This document shows positions 1-7,856 of a DNA stretch of 24,193 bases, piece by piece. The translations under genes and the position numbers were made by a program. The DNA comes from Clostridia bacterium (GTDB lineage: Bacteria > Bacillota > Clostridia > Christensenellales > UBA1242). The stretch covers positions 1-24,193 of the forward strand of contig CAADYP010000011.1 in the NCBI GenBank assembly GCA_900753315.1, written 5' to 3'. How positions within the stretch are numbered: the first letter of the stretch is position 1; each line of letters opens with the position of its first letter. Below the pieces are notes generated by a model, which saw only the letters and a list, made by a program, of their open reading frames with translations, searched no databases and was not told the origin of the DNA.

Positions 1-591
1 GTCTCTTCCGATGCTTGATGGGCACATAATGATTGGAAGTCCAGAGTCTATTGTCATCTTGAACGCAGGAGCATCAGTGCGAATGTTGAAAGAATTGTGG
101 TTTGGGTTTACTTTGATTCCATTTGGAGAACCACCCATCATAAGAATATTTTTGATTAAATCTTTGCTGTCAGGGTGTTTCATCAACAAATATGCAAAGT
201 TTGTGTGTGGTCCAAGGATAATCATTGTGATTTCATGTGGATTGGCTTTCAAAACTTCATACATAGCATCGGCAGAATCTTTCTTTTCAGCTTTATGTTT
301 TGTGGTTTTTGGTGGTTCGTATCCACCAAGTCCTTCAATTCCGTGCAAAAAAGTTGCATCTTCGGTGTTGTCTCCAAGACGCTTTTCATGTCCCTGAACG
401 ACTGGAATGTCTTTGTCAAATATATCCAAAAGGTGACACATATTGCGTGTTGCCTTTGCGATGTTTATGTTGCCGTTTGCTGTCGTGATAAGTTTTATGT
501 CAAATTGTGGGTCATTGAGCATATATACAAGGGCGTTTGTATCGTCAACGCCTGGGTCAGTGTCAATAATAACTTTGAATGTTTTCTTCAT
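1..591 (-). CDS. Nucleoside hydrolase (IUNH family), N-terminal 197 residues, cut by window edge
   Basis: Reading the minus strand from the ATG at 591 gives an open frame to position 1, with the C-terminus outside the window. The start has an AGGAG ribosome site 6 bases upstream. The N-terminus carries the calcium/ribose-binding signature DTDPGVDD (residues 10-17) that defines inosine-uridine nucleoside hydrolases, which cleave the N-glycosidic bond of nucleosides in the cytoplasm to base plus ribose. The family segment LGPHTNFAYLLMKHPD and the central MMGG turn are present, then FNIRTDAPAF where most relatives have FN(I/V)xxDPEAA. That last variation may shift substrate preference (inference). 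It is one of three genes of this family in the window. Small plus-strand frames over this stretch are shadows. Confidence 0.9.
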   Translation of the reverse strand, partial: MKKTFKVIIDTDPGVDDTNALVYMLNDPQFDIKLITTANGNINIAKATRNMCHLLDIFDKDIPVVQGHEKRLGDNTEDATFLHGIEGLGGYEPPKTTKHKAEKKDSADAMYEVLKANPHEITMIILGPHTNFAYLLMKHPDSKDLIKNILMMGGSPNGIKVNPNHNSFNIRTDAPAFKMTIDSGLPIIMCPSSIGRD

Positions 592-622
592 TTAAAACTC
601 CTAATGCTTTCAGTTATTTTTA

Positions 623-652
623 AGTATAATATTTTTTGCGTGAAAAAGTAAA
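623..652 (-). promoter_or_regulatory. Weak candidate promoter for the first nucleoside hydrolase
   Basis: On the minus strand, TTTACT (652-647) and TATACT (628-623) are separated by 18 bases and lie about 30 bases upstream of the ATG at 591. The -10 is good and the -35 is poor, so this is a suggestion only. Confidence 0.4.
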
Positions 653-756
653 GCAAAAACAAAAATCTTTCCTAAATTAATATATGTGAGTGATTTTTCT
701 TTCAGTTATTATATTTGTAAAAAATTGTCAATTTGCTTTGTATTTTGATGTTTTTG

Positions 757-765
757 TGCTATTAT
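757..765 (+). promoter_or_regulatory. Extended -10 promoter element directly against the start codon
   Basis: TGCTATTAT matches an extended -10 element (TGn plus TATTAT). No good -35 is present, as expected for extended -10 promoters. Transcription would start at about 771-773, which coincides with the ATG at 772, so the mRNA would be leaderless. Confidence 0.45.
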
Positions 766-771
766 AACAAT

Positions 772-1494
772 ATGAAAGAGAAGAAAGTTTCGGTTTTTAA
801 AGTTATTTTAACTATTTTGTTTGCAGCAGCAATTTTTGCCGGATATTTTTATGTTATTTTTGGGAAATTTACACCAGAAATGAAAATTCAGCCAGAGCAT
901 ATTCGCTATGCACTTGTCGGAGCATGCTTTGTTTTTAGTTTGCTTTTTACAAGGTTGAGTGCAAAAAAAATCTTCATTACCGTGGCTTTGGCAATAAATG
1001 TTGCAGCAGATTATTTTTTGATTTTGGCTCCATCTGATGAAAACAAATTTGTTGGGCTTTGTGTTTTCTGTGGAGTGCAATTTATGTATTTCCTTTACAC
1101 ACTTTATTTAAACAAAAGTATCGGCTTGAAAGTCATAAACATGGCTGTTAGAGTTGGCCTTTGCTTGCTTGCATATTTTTTGGTGCCAAACTATTTCACG
1201 GTTGGCACGCTTGAAATTGTTGCTATGATGTATATAATCAACTTTGCAGTTTCTCTCGTGTTTTTCTTGTTCTACATAAAGACAGAATGGTTGTTGTTCT
1301 TGGGATTTTTGTTGTTCTTCGTTTGCGACATTTTTGTTGGTCTTACAAATGGGGGAATTGATATTCTTGGAATTACTGGTGCAGCAGCGGACTTTTTGAG
1401 AACTTATGATATTGCTTTCTATTCTTATGTTCCTGGACTTTTCTTTATTGCCTCATCCTCTGTTTGGGCAAAAGAAACAAACGACAAAAAATAA
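772..1494 (+). CDS. YhhN/TMEM86-like polytopic membrane protein
   Basis: The 240-residue protein is almost entirely hydrophobic, with about seven or eight predicted membrane segments after a short basic N-terminus (MKEKK). Charged or polar residues inside membrane segments match the YhhN family, which includes lysoplasmalogenases: an Asp in NVAADYFLIL, an aromatic block FMYFLYTLY, and GFLLFFVCDIFVG, matching the family G-x-LLFxxSD motif. The enzymatic role is inferred from the family and unproven here. I chose the ATG at 772. A TTG 39 bases upstream would add residues encoded across the apparent promoter. No Shine-Dalgarno sequence precedes 772. leuS follows after 28 bases and probably shares the transcript. 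Confidence 0.5.
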   Translation: MKEKKVSVFKVILTILFAAAIFAGYFYVIFGKFTPEMKIQPEHIRYALVGACFVFSLLFTRLSAKKIFITVALAINVAADYFLILAPSDENKFVGLCVFCGVQFMYFLYTLYLNKSIGLKVINMAVRVGLCLLAYFLVPNYFTVGTLEIVAMMYIINFAVSLVFFLFYIKTEWLLFLGFLLFFVCDIFVGLTNGGIDILGITGAAADFLRTYDIAFYSYVPGLFFIASSSVWAKETNDKK

Positions 1495-1522
1495 TTGTTA
1501 CTAAATTTGGAGTTTTTATATT

Positions 1523-3946
1523 ATGAAAAATTATGATTTTGGTGCTATTGAAAAAAAATGGCAAGATAAATGGGTTAATGAAAAATCTTTTAAGGCAGTG
1601 GACTTTCATCCAACGAAGCCTAAATACTATGTTTTGTATGAATTTTTTAACATAAGTGGAAATCTTCACATGGGACACTTGAAAGGTATGGTGCCTTCTG
1701 ATGCTTTGGCTCGTATGAAACGTTTTCAAGGTTACAATGTTTTGTTCCCTATTGGTGGAGATTCTTTTGGACTCCCTGCTGAAAATGCCGCAATCAAAAA
1801 TGGTATAAATCCTAGGAAATTTGTTGAAGAGGGGGCTGAAAAGGTTTTCTCTCAATCAAAACGTTTGGGATTGTCTTTCGACTGGGATAGAACTTTCTGC
1901 ACAAGTGACCCAGATTATTATAAATGGACACAATGGATTTTCTTGCAACTTTTCAAAAATGGAAAGGCCTATAAACAAAAGGGTGTTGTAAATTTCTGCC
2001 CAAATTGTGAAACAGTTTTGTCAAATGAAGATAGTCAAGGTGGAAAGTGTGACAGATGTGGCGGAGATGTTGTCCAAGTTGAACGTAATGTTTGGTTCTT
2101 GAAAATGAAAGAGTATTCTGAAAAACTTTTGGGTAACGTTGACAGAATCAATATGGCTGAAAATTTGAAAGAAGCACAAAGAAACTGGATTGGAAAAAGC
2201 GAAGGTATGCAAGTTTCTTTTGATTTGTTTGATGAAAAAGATGACAAAAAACTTGGCAACATAGAAATTTTTACAACCTGCATTGAAACAATTTATGGTA
2301 TAACTTTCGTTGTTATGGCACCAGAAAACCATTTGGTTGACCAATTTAAAGACAGCATCAAAAACTATGATGAAGTTTTGGAATACAGAAAGAAAACAGC
2401 ATTGAGAAGCGAATTTGATAGATTGAGTGACCAAAAGAGCAAAACTGGATGCAAACTTGAAGGTGTGTATGTTATCAATCCTGTAAATGGACATAAAGTC
2501 CCTGTTTATCTTGCTGATTTTGTTTTGGCGAGCTATGGAACAGGAGCAGTTATGGCTGTGCCTTCTCATGACCAAAGAGATTTTGAATTTGCACAAGCTT
2601 TCAATATTCCTATGATTCAAGTTATTGAAGGTGATTGCTCAAAACAAGCTGTTGAAAAGAAAGATTATTTGGCTAAAAATAGCACAATGCTCAATTCTGC
2701 TGAATTTGATGGAATGAAAGTCAAAGATGCAAAGAAAAAAATTGCTGAAAAAGTGATTGAAATAGGTGTTGGTAAAAAACAAATCAACTACAAAATGCAA
2801 GATTGGCCATTCAACAGACAACGTTTCTGGGGAGAACCTTTCCCAATCGTTTTCTGTCCACATTGCGGAACAGTGCCTCTTGATGAGAAAGATTTGCCTT
2901 TGGTATTGCCTGAAACTGATGATTATCTTCCAAACAAAAATGGAGATTCTCCACTTTCAAAAATTGATAGTTGGGTAAATTGCAAATGTCCAAAATGCGG
3001 TAGAAATGCTCGTAGAGAAACTGACACGATGCCAAACTGGGCTGGGTCAAGTTGGTATTGGCTTCGTTATACTGATCCACACAATCCAAATGCTTTGGCT
3101 GATTTTGAAAAGTTGAAATATTGGGGTAGTGTTGACTGTTATACTGGTGGAACAGAACACATTACTCGACATGTGCTTTATGCTTTCTTCTGGCAAAACT
3201 TCTTGTATGAAATTGGTGCTGTGCCTACTCGTGATCCATTTGTTAGAAAAATGGGAAGTGGACTTATCTTGGATGATCAAGGCAAAAAGATGAGCAAAAG
3301 CTCTACAAATGGAGTCTCTCCACTTGAAGTTATTGCAAAATATGGTGCTGACGCAGCAAGATTGCATGTTCATTTCTTGGGTGGATATGAAGATAACACT
3401 CCATGGACATATGATGGAATTACGGGAATAACATCATTCTTGGATAAAGTTTGGGCTTTGCAAGATATGGTAAAGGGTGACGAAGTGTCAAAAGAACACA
3501 GAATCGAACTCAATAAACTTATCAAAAAAATCACAGAAGACCTTGAAGATTTGAAACTTAATACATGTATCTCTGGACTTATGATTTTCTTGAAAAAAGT
3601 TAGAGAAGATGGATTTATTACGAAAGAAGAACTTAAAGAGTTTTTGATTTTGCTTAATCCACTTGCTCCACACATCACAAGTGAAATTTTTGAGAATGTG
3701 TTTGAAACAGAAATTTTGGACGAAGCTTGGCCAAAATATGATGAGAGATATTTGGTTGATGACACAATCAATTTACCAGTTCAAGTTAATGGCAAACTTG
3801 CAAAGGTTATGCTTGTGGCAAAAGATATTTCTCAAGAGGATTTGCTCAAAGAAATTGAAGCAAAATATCCTCAAATTTATGACAAAAACACACAACTTAA
3901 AAAAGTAATTTATGTGCCAAACAGAATTATCAATTTGATAAAGTAA
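1523..3946 (+). CDS. leuS: Leucyl-tRNA synthetase
   Basis: This class I aminoacyl-tRNA synthetase (807 residues, close to the 804 of the Bacillus enzyme) charges tRNA-Leu with leucine. Visible motifs are HMGH (49-52, the HIGH motif), KMSKS (589-593), a zinc-ribbon-like cluster C159/C162/C176/C179, and a second Cys cluster at 445/448/487/489/492. The tryptophan-rich block NWAGSSWYWLRY is typical of LeuRS. The CP1 editing domain lies between: its Asp motif HDQRDFEFA (349-357) is intact, but the threonine-rich motif, TTRPDT in most bacteria, reads TTCIET (251-256). The C-terminal domain ends in the usual VQVNGK...K(V/I)IYVPNRIIN segment. A GGAG sits 10 bases before the ATG. There is no T-box leader because the upstream gap is only 28 bases. 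Confidence 0.97.
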   Translation: MKNYDFGAIEKKWQDKWVNEKSFKAVDFHPTKPKYYVLYEFFNISGNLHMGHLKGMVPSDALARMKRFQGYNVLFPIGGDSFGLPAENAAIKNGINPRKFVEEGAEKVFSQSKRLGLSFDWDRTFCTSDPDYYKWTQWIFLQLFKNGKAYKQKGVVNFCPNCETVLSNEDSQGGKCDRCGGDVVQVERNVWFLKMKEYSEKLLGNVDRINMAENLKEAQRNWIGKSEGMQVSFDLFDEKDDKKLGNIEIFTTCIETIYGITFVVMAPENHLVDQFKDSIKNYDEVLEYRKKTALRSEFDRLSDQKSKTGCKLEGVYVINPVNGHKVPVYLADFVLASYGTGAVMAVPSHDQRDFEFAQAFNIPMIQVIEGDCSKQAVEKKDYLAKNSTMLNSAEFDGMKVKDAKKKIAEKVIEIGVGKKQINYKMQDWPFNRQRFWGEPFPIVFCPHCGTVPLDEKDLPLVLPETDDYLPNKNGDSPLSKIDSWVNCKCPKCGRNARRETDTMPNWAGSSWYWLRYTDPHNPNALADFEKLKYWGSVDCYTGGTEHITRHVLYAFFWQNFLYEIGAVPTRDPFVRKMGSGLILDDQGKKMSKSSTNGVSPLEVIAKYGADAARLHVHFLGGYEDNTPWTYDGITGITSFLDKVWALQDMVKGDEVSKEHRIELNKLIKKITEDLEDLKLNTCISGLMIFLKKVREDGFITKEELKEFLILLNPLAPHITSEIFENVFETEILDEAWPKYDERYLVDDTINLPVQVNGKLAKVMLVAKDISQEDLLKEIEAKYPQIYDKNTQLKKVIYVPNRIINLIK

Positions 3947-3966
3947 TGGATATGTGAAACTTTAAT

Positions 3967-3998
3967 AAAAAAGATGGGTGACTTGCTTATCTTTTTTT
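3967..3998 (+). terminator. Intrinsic terminator after leuS
   Basis: AAGATGGGT (3971-3979) pairs, with some G-T wobbles, with GCTTATCTT (3985-3993) around a 5-base loop. A-tract and T-tract flanks extend the stem, and the hairpin runs into T residues. Confidence 0.6.
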
Positions 3999-4030
3999 AT
4001 TGGAAAGAGAAATGTAGAAAGGAAATAAAA

Positions 4031-4060
4031 AACAACTGCAATTTAGCAGTTGTTTTTTTT
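4031..4060. terminator. Bidirectional intrinsic terminator between convergent genes
   Basis: A perfect 9-bp stem, AACAACTGC (4031-4039) with GCAGTTGTT (4046-4054), and a 6-base loop. It is followed by at least seven T on the plus strand and by a TTTTATTT tract on the minus strand. It sits between the ends of leuS and the convergent minus-strand gene, so it can serve both. Confidence 0.88.
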
Positions 4061-4067
4061 TGATTTA

Positions 4068-5153
4068 TTATTCGTTTTCTGTTGATGATTCTTCTGTAGA
4101 TGCTGTTTCGTTTTCTTCAACCTTTTTTGGTTTTCTTCTCTTTGCTTTCTTTTCTTCTACTCTTTCTTCTTTTGCATCTTCAATGTTTTTGTAAACAATG
4201 TCGATCATATTTTTTGCGACTGTTACTGATTCAGCAGAATCAATTTCAATGATAACAGGTTTTTCTTTGATTTTTACAACTTTTTCTTTTTTAGAATAAT
4301 TTTTAAGTTCGCTGCTTCCAGCCATGAAATTGCAAATCAAAACTTCTTTTGCAAATTTTGCATCCAACAACTTCATTGCGAAGATTTTTACTGTTGTGTG
4401 ATATTTTGCATTTGAACACTTTGCATCTGGCTTTGACATTGCATATTCCAAAATTTCATTGTAATACCCTTTGATTTCATCGCTCAATGCTTCAAGTTGT
4501 TCTGCAAATGTTTTTCTTGGCCCATTTGAGAAAACAACTCCTTGTTCTACAACTTCAGGTTCTGTGCTTTCTGCTTCAACAGTTTGTTCTGATTCGATGT
4601 TTTCTTCTACAACTGTTTCAGGCGCTACTTCTTCTTCAACATTTTCTTCTTGTGGTTCTTCAGTTGTTTCTTCAGCAGGTTGTTCTTCTTCAGCAACTTC
4701 TTCTGTTTCAGGAGCATTCAAAAGTTTTGGTTCCATTTCAACAGGTTCTGCTTCTGTTTCCATTGTTTCAGGGGCAACCAATGTTACTTCTTCTTGTGAC
4801 TTTTCTTCTTCTTTGTTTGCCTTTGCTTTTGCAACTGCGTTTGCTATCAATGCGATGCAAAGAGCAACAAGTCCGTATCCCAATCCAATTCCAAATGAAA
4901 TGCCAAGTGCAAGTGCAATTTCATATTCATACAAATTGAACATCATGTATGACCAGAAGAACACTGTGAGCATTGGAAATACCAATGTAATCAAGACTGT
5001 CAAAACAGTGTTTGTTGTCTCTTTATGTTTCATAAAATAAATAAATGATGCTACGCTAACGATTGAGAAAAATAATGCAAGTATAAATGCTGAATATCCT
5101 TCAACTGAAAGATTGCTAAAATTCATTCCTTTTCCAAGTGTTGAATAAATCAT
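4068..5153 (-). CDS. Three-helix membrane protein with long acidic linker and C-terminal soluble domain, unknown function
   Basis: The start is the ATG at 5153, because GGAGG (5162-5158) lies 5 bases before it; an in-frame TTG at 5165 overlaps the ribosome site and is unlikely. The product has 361 residues. Three membrane helices occupy roughly residues 15-35, 45-65 and 75-105. They are followed by about 100 residues dominated by Glu, Pro, Val and Thr, probably disordered. A folded alpha/beta-looking domain starts near KTFAEQLEAL and includes a Lys-rich strand segment (KVVKIKEKPVIIEI). The tail is Lys/Arg then Glu/Ser/Thr rich. Similar acidic-linker architecture is seen in the gene at 12638. 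I do not recognise the family. It is expressed from its own promoter, divergent from the gene at 5295. Confidence 0.85.
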   Translation of the reverse strand: MIYSTLGKGMNFSNLSVEGYSAFILALFFSIVSVASFIYFMKHKETTNTVLTVLITLVFPMLTVFFWSYMMFNLYEYEIALALGISFGIGLGYGLVALCIALIANAVAKAKANKEEEKSQEEVTLVAPETMETEAEPVEMEPKLLNAPETEEVAEEEQPAEETTEEPQEENVEEEVAPETVVEENIESEQTVEAESTEPEVVEQGVVFSNGPRKTFAEQLEALSDEIKGYYNEILEYAMSKPDAKCSNAKYHTTVKIFAMKLLDAKFAKEVLICNFMAGSSELKNYSKKEKVVKIKEKPVIIEIDSAESVTVAKNMIDIVYKNIEDAKEERVEEKKAKRRKPKKVEENETASTEESSTENE

Positions 5154-5176
5154 GTTTACCTCCAAAATTCTTTCTT

Positions 5177-5205
5177 ATTTTATCATGCTTAGCACGTTTT
5201 GTCAA
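5177..5205 (-). promoter_or_regulatory. SigA-type promoter for the minus-strand membrane protein
   Basis: Minus strand: a perfect TTGACA (5205-5200), a 17-base spacer, then TAAAAT (5182-5177). The predicted start near 5170 leaves a normal short leader containing GGAGG before the ATG at 5153. Confidence 0.85.
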
Positions 5206-5254
5206 TATCACTTTTTAAATAATTTATCTTTTTTTGTTAAAATGTCCAAATAAA

Positions 5255-5283
5255 TTGCAAAATAGTTTTATTCTAGGTATAAT
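5255..5283 (+). promoter_or_regulatory. SigA-type promoter giving a near-leaderless transcript
   Basis: TTGCAA (5255-5260), 17-base spacer, perfect TATAAT (5278-5283). The expected start at about 5290 lies only about 5 bases before the ATG at 5295. Confidence 0.8.
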
Positions 5284-5294
5284 AAATACATATT

Positions 5295-6218
5295 ATGAAC
5301 AAAAAACACGCTTTTGTCTATAGTGCAATTTTTTTGGCGGTAGCAGTAATTATTACTGGTTTTTGTTTCGTCTTTTTTGGGAACAAAGTGATAAAAGAAA
5401 TTCCAAAAACTTTGACAGTTCAAAAATATGACGATGAGTTTTATCTTGTGACTGATTATAGCGGAGAGTTTGGTTATCAATTTAAACTTGAACAATTTAT
5501 TGGAAATGGATATGTGACTTTGGGAACGGTCGAAAGTCAAACAAACGCTTTGAACCTTTCTCGACAAAATTTGGATATTGAAGCAGGGCAAAGATATCGT
5601 TTTTCTGTTTGTTTCACAACGGAAAATGGGGCAGGAAACAGTGCTTATTCTGAAGCTTTGATATGGACACCTGTGCTGACCTTAATGACTGTGGATTATT
5701 CGACAGTAAATTTTGATTTGGAACATGAAACTCTCACTTGGAGAAGTGTTTATTTGGCAGAAGATTATGCTGTGCGTTTTGTCGATAAAAACGGAACAAC
5801 AGTTGAAAGAACTGCCACGACAAACTCTTTGAATACTGCGAGTGTTGAGGCTGGGGATTATAAAGTTTTTGTTATTGCAAAATCAACCAATTCTTCAATG
5901 AAAGATTCTTATGCTGGTGTTGGGATTGATGTAAGCATTGTGAGAAAAAATGTCATTGTGAATGTTGAAAGAAACAACAGAAACGCTTTGACAATCACAA
6001 CAACTCAAAAGGTAAATGCATTTGAAATATATCAAAATGGAGAACTCAAAGGGACCTTGAATGTGAATGCTTTTGAAACTGTTTCTGGAAATTATGTTTA
6101 TCGTTTTGACAATGCAGGGGTAACATTGAATGCTTTTGATTTTGAAGCAGAAATAATTACGATTTGTTCTCTTGAAAATGGAAATATCATAGAAAGTGAA
6201 CTTTTTAGAATAAACTGA
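5295..6218 (+). CDS. Membrane-anchored extracytoplasmic protein with fibronectin-III-like repeats, unknown function
   Basis: The protein has 307 residues. It begins with a basic tip (MNKKH) and one hydrophobic segment (about 8-30) without a lipobox cysteine or clear signal peptidase site, so it is probably an N-terminal membrane anchor. The rest is beta-strand rich and appears to contain about three Ig/FnIII-like modules. The first spans about 40-125, with AGQRYRFSVCFTTENGAGNSAYSEA, which is very like the end of an FnIII domain. The second spans about 130-215, with LTWRSVYLAEDYAVRF and AGDYKVFVIAKS. The third spans about 220-305. Function is unknown; binding or surface scaffolding is inference. 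There is no Shine-Dalgarno sequence and the promoter lies immediately upstream. A strong terminator follows, so it is monocistronic. Confidence 0.8.
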   Translation: MNKKHAFVYSAIFLAVAVIITGFCFVFFGNKVIKEIPKTLTVQKYDDEFYLVTDYSGEFGYQFKLEQFIGNGYVTLGTVESQTNALNLSRQNLDIEAGQRYRFSVCFTTENGAGNSAYSEALIWTPVLTLMTVDYSTVNFDLEHETLTWRSVYLAEDYAVRFVDKNGTTVERTATTNSLNTASVEAGDYKVFVIAKSTNSSMKDSYAGVGIDVSIVRKNVIVNVERNNRNALTITTTQKVNAFEIYQNGELKGTLNVNAFETVSGNYVYRFDNAGVTLNAFDFEAEIITICSLENGNIIESELFRIN

Positions 6219-6292
6219 TTTTTGTAAAGTTGCAGACAAAAAAGATAAAAACAAGTTGAGAGAAATTGAAAAATAAAATGACAATAAAAAAG

Positions 6293-6323
6293 AAAAGTGT
6301 CTTAATTTTGAGACACTTTTTTT
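6293..6323 (+). terminator. Intrinsic terminator after the FnIII-like gene
   Basis: A 10-bp perfect stem, AAAAGTGTCT (6293-6302) with AGACACTTTT (6311-6320), an 8-base loop, and a run of T to 6323. Confidence 0.88.
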
Positions 6324-6431
6324 GTTTTGATTTATTGCTTTTTGATAGAAAAATTTTGTTGCTGTTTAAAAAATTTGATTGTTTTATTTATTTTTTAACT
6401 TTTTGATTATACTAGCATAAAGGAGTGGCTC

Positions 6432-7856
6432 TTGAAAGTCGAAGAAGAAATCAAAAAGTTGAAAAAAACTCTTCATAATTCAATGGATTTTGCAAGCAGA
6501 ATTATGGAGAAAAATGGGGTTGTGATTGGATTTGTTTATCTCAAAAGCATCACGGACAACCTCGTTTTTTCGCAAGCAATTTATGAGCCGGTTTTAAATT
6601 TTGAAGGTGTGTTGAGTTTTGTTGTTTTGACTGAAATAATTAAGGCTAACGATGTTACAAAAATCAAAAATACTGAAATTGTCGACAAAATTTTGAAAGG
6701 AAATGTTGTTATTTTGCTCTCAAATAGTGACGAATTGATTTCAATTGAAATCATGAAATTCAATATGCGTTCGCCATCAGAACCACCAACTTCCCCAGTT
6801 ATTATGGGGCCTCGTGAAGGCTTTACGGAAGATATAAAAACAAACATCACACTGATTAGACGTCACTTTTATAGTCCTCAACTTGTCTTTGAAGATATTA
6901 CTATTGGCAGAGACACTCAAACACAAGTTGTTTTGGCTTATCTTGACGATATTGCAGATAAGAGAATTGTCAAAGATATAAAGAAAAAACTTTCAAAAAT
7001 TGACATTGATGGAGTCGTGGATTCATATTATTTGGTGGAATTGCTTTCAAATCGTCCAAAGTCACTTTTAAAGCAGATTGGTAGTGCTGAAAAGCCTGAC
7101 ATTGTGGCTGCAAAAATGCTGGAAGGTAGGGTGGCAATTTTGGTGGATAATTCTCCAATTGTTTTGACGATTCCGTTTGTTTTTTTAGAAGATTTGCAAA
7201 GTAGCAATGATTATTATACCAATTATTTGTATGCTTCTTTTTTGCGTTTTATAAGAATTATTGGACTGTTTATGGCAGTTATTGGGCCGGGGTTTTTTAT
7301 TGCTTTGCAACTATTTCATTACAACATTCTGCCGTTAAAATATGTTATTACGATTGCGGATTCGACACAGCAAGTGCCATTTACACCTTTTATTGAAATT
7401 TTGTTTATTTCGCTCTTGTTTCAAATTTTGTATGAGGTTAGTTTGCGTTTACCTAGTTATTTGGGACTTGCGACTTCTATTGTCGGGGCATTGATTTTGG
7501 GTGACACTGGTGTCAAAGCGGGATTGATTTCGCCACCATCTGTAATCGTTGTCGCTATTGCAAAAATTGCACTTTATACAGTGCCAGAACAGTCTGCTCA
7601 AATCAATGTTTTGCAGTTTATCTTTATAATCCTGGGGGCTTCTGTTGGCATTTTGGGGATCGTTGGTGGAAGCATTTATTTTCTAGCTTACGCAAACACA
7701 ATAAACAATTTTGGAGCGCCATATCTTGCACCGTTTTCACCTTTCATTTTGAATGATACAAAAGATTCGTTTTTCAAAGTGCCGATAAATGAAATGAAGA
7801 CTCGGCCGGAGTCGTTTAGCAACATAAATGAGGACAGAATTGATGAAAATAAATGA
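6432..7856 (+). CDS. gerA: Spore germination receptor subunit A (GerA/SpoVAF family)
   Basis: The start is TTG at 6432, seven bases after AAAGGAG. The 474-residue protein has a soluble N-terminal half followed by about five membrane helices (from about residue 270). Family hallmarks are GPREGFTEDI then NITLIRRH near 130-150, the EGRVAILVDNSP turn, PFVFLEDLQSSNDYY before the first helix, and a LPSYLGLATSIVGALILGD-like segment within the membrane domain. The A subunit is part of the germinant receptor in the spore inner membrane that senses nutrients and triggers cation and dipicolinate release. It overlaps the next gene by 14 bases. Expression in the forespore under SigG is expected from the family; a CATAAAG just before the ribosome site is reminiscent of a SigG -10, but I see no convincing -35. 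Confidence 0.94.
   Translation: MKVEEEIKKLKKTLHNSMDFASRIMEKNGVVIGFVYLKSITDNLVFSQAIYEPVLNFEGVLSFVVLTEIIKANDVTKIKNTEIVDKILKGNVVILLSNSDELISIEIMKFNMRSPSEPPTSPVIMGPREGFTEDIKTNITLIRRHFYSPQLVFEDITIGRDTQTQVVLAYLDDIADKRIVKDIKKKLSKIDIDGVVDSYYLVELLSNRPKSLLKQIGSAEKPDIVAAKMLEGRVAILVDNSPIVLTIPFVFLEDLQSSNDYYTNYLYASFLRFIRIIGLFMAVIGPGFFIALQLFHYNILPLKYVITIADSTQQVPFTPFIEILFISLLFQILYEVSLRLPSYLGLATSIVGALILGDTGVKAGLISPPSVIVVAIAKIALYTVPEQSAQINVLQFIFIILGASVGILGIVGGSIYFLAYANTINNFGAPYLAPFSPFILNDTKDSFFKVPINEMKTRPESFSNINEDRIDENK

Noticed and set aside
11..651. Plus-strand open frames of up to 158 codons at the left end
   Set aside because: They lie opposite a clear nucleoside hydrolase frame on the minus strand (DTDPGVDD motif and AGGAG site); their products are Cys/Phe-rich and unlike proteins.
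1495..1522. T-box leader for leuS
   Set aside because: The gap is only 28 bases; there is no room for specifier or antiterminator structures.
4471..5040. Plus-strand frames giving Ser/Thr/Val-rich or Leu/Gln-rich repetitive proteins
   Set aside because: They are the antisense reading of the Glu-rich linker codons (GAA, GAG, GTT, CCT) of the minus-strand gene.
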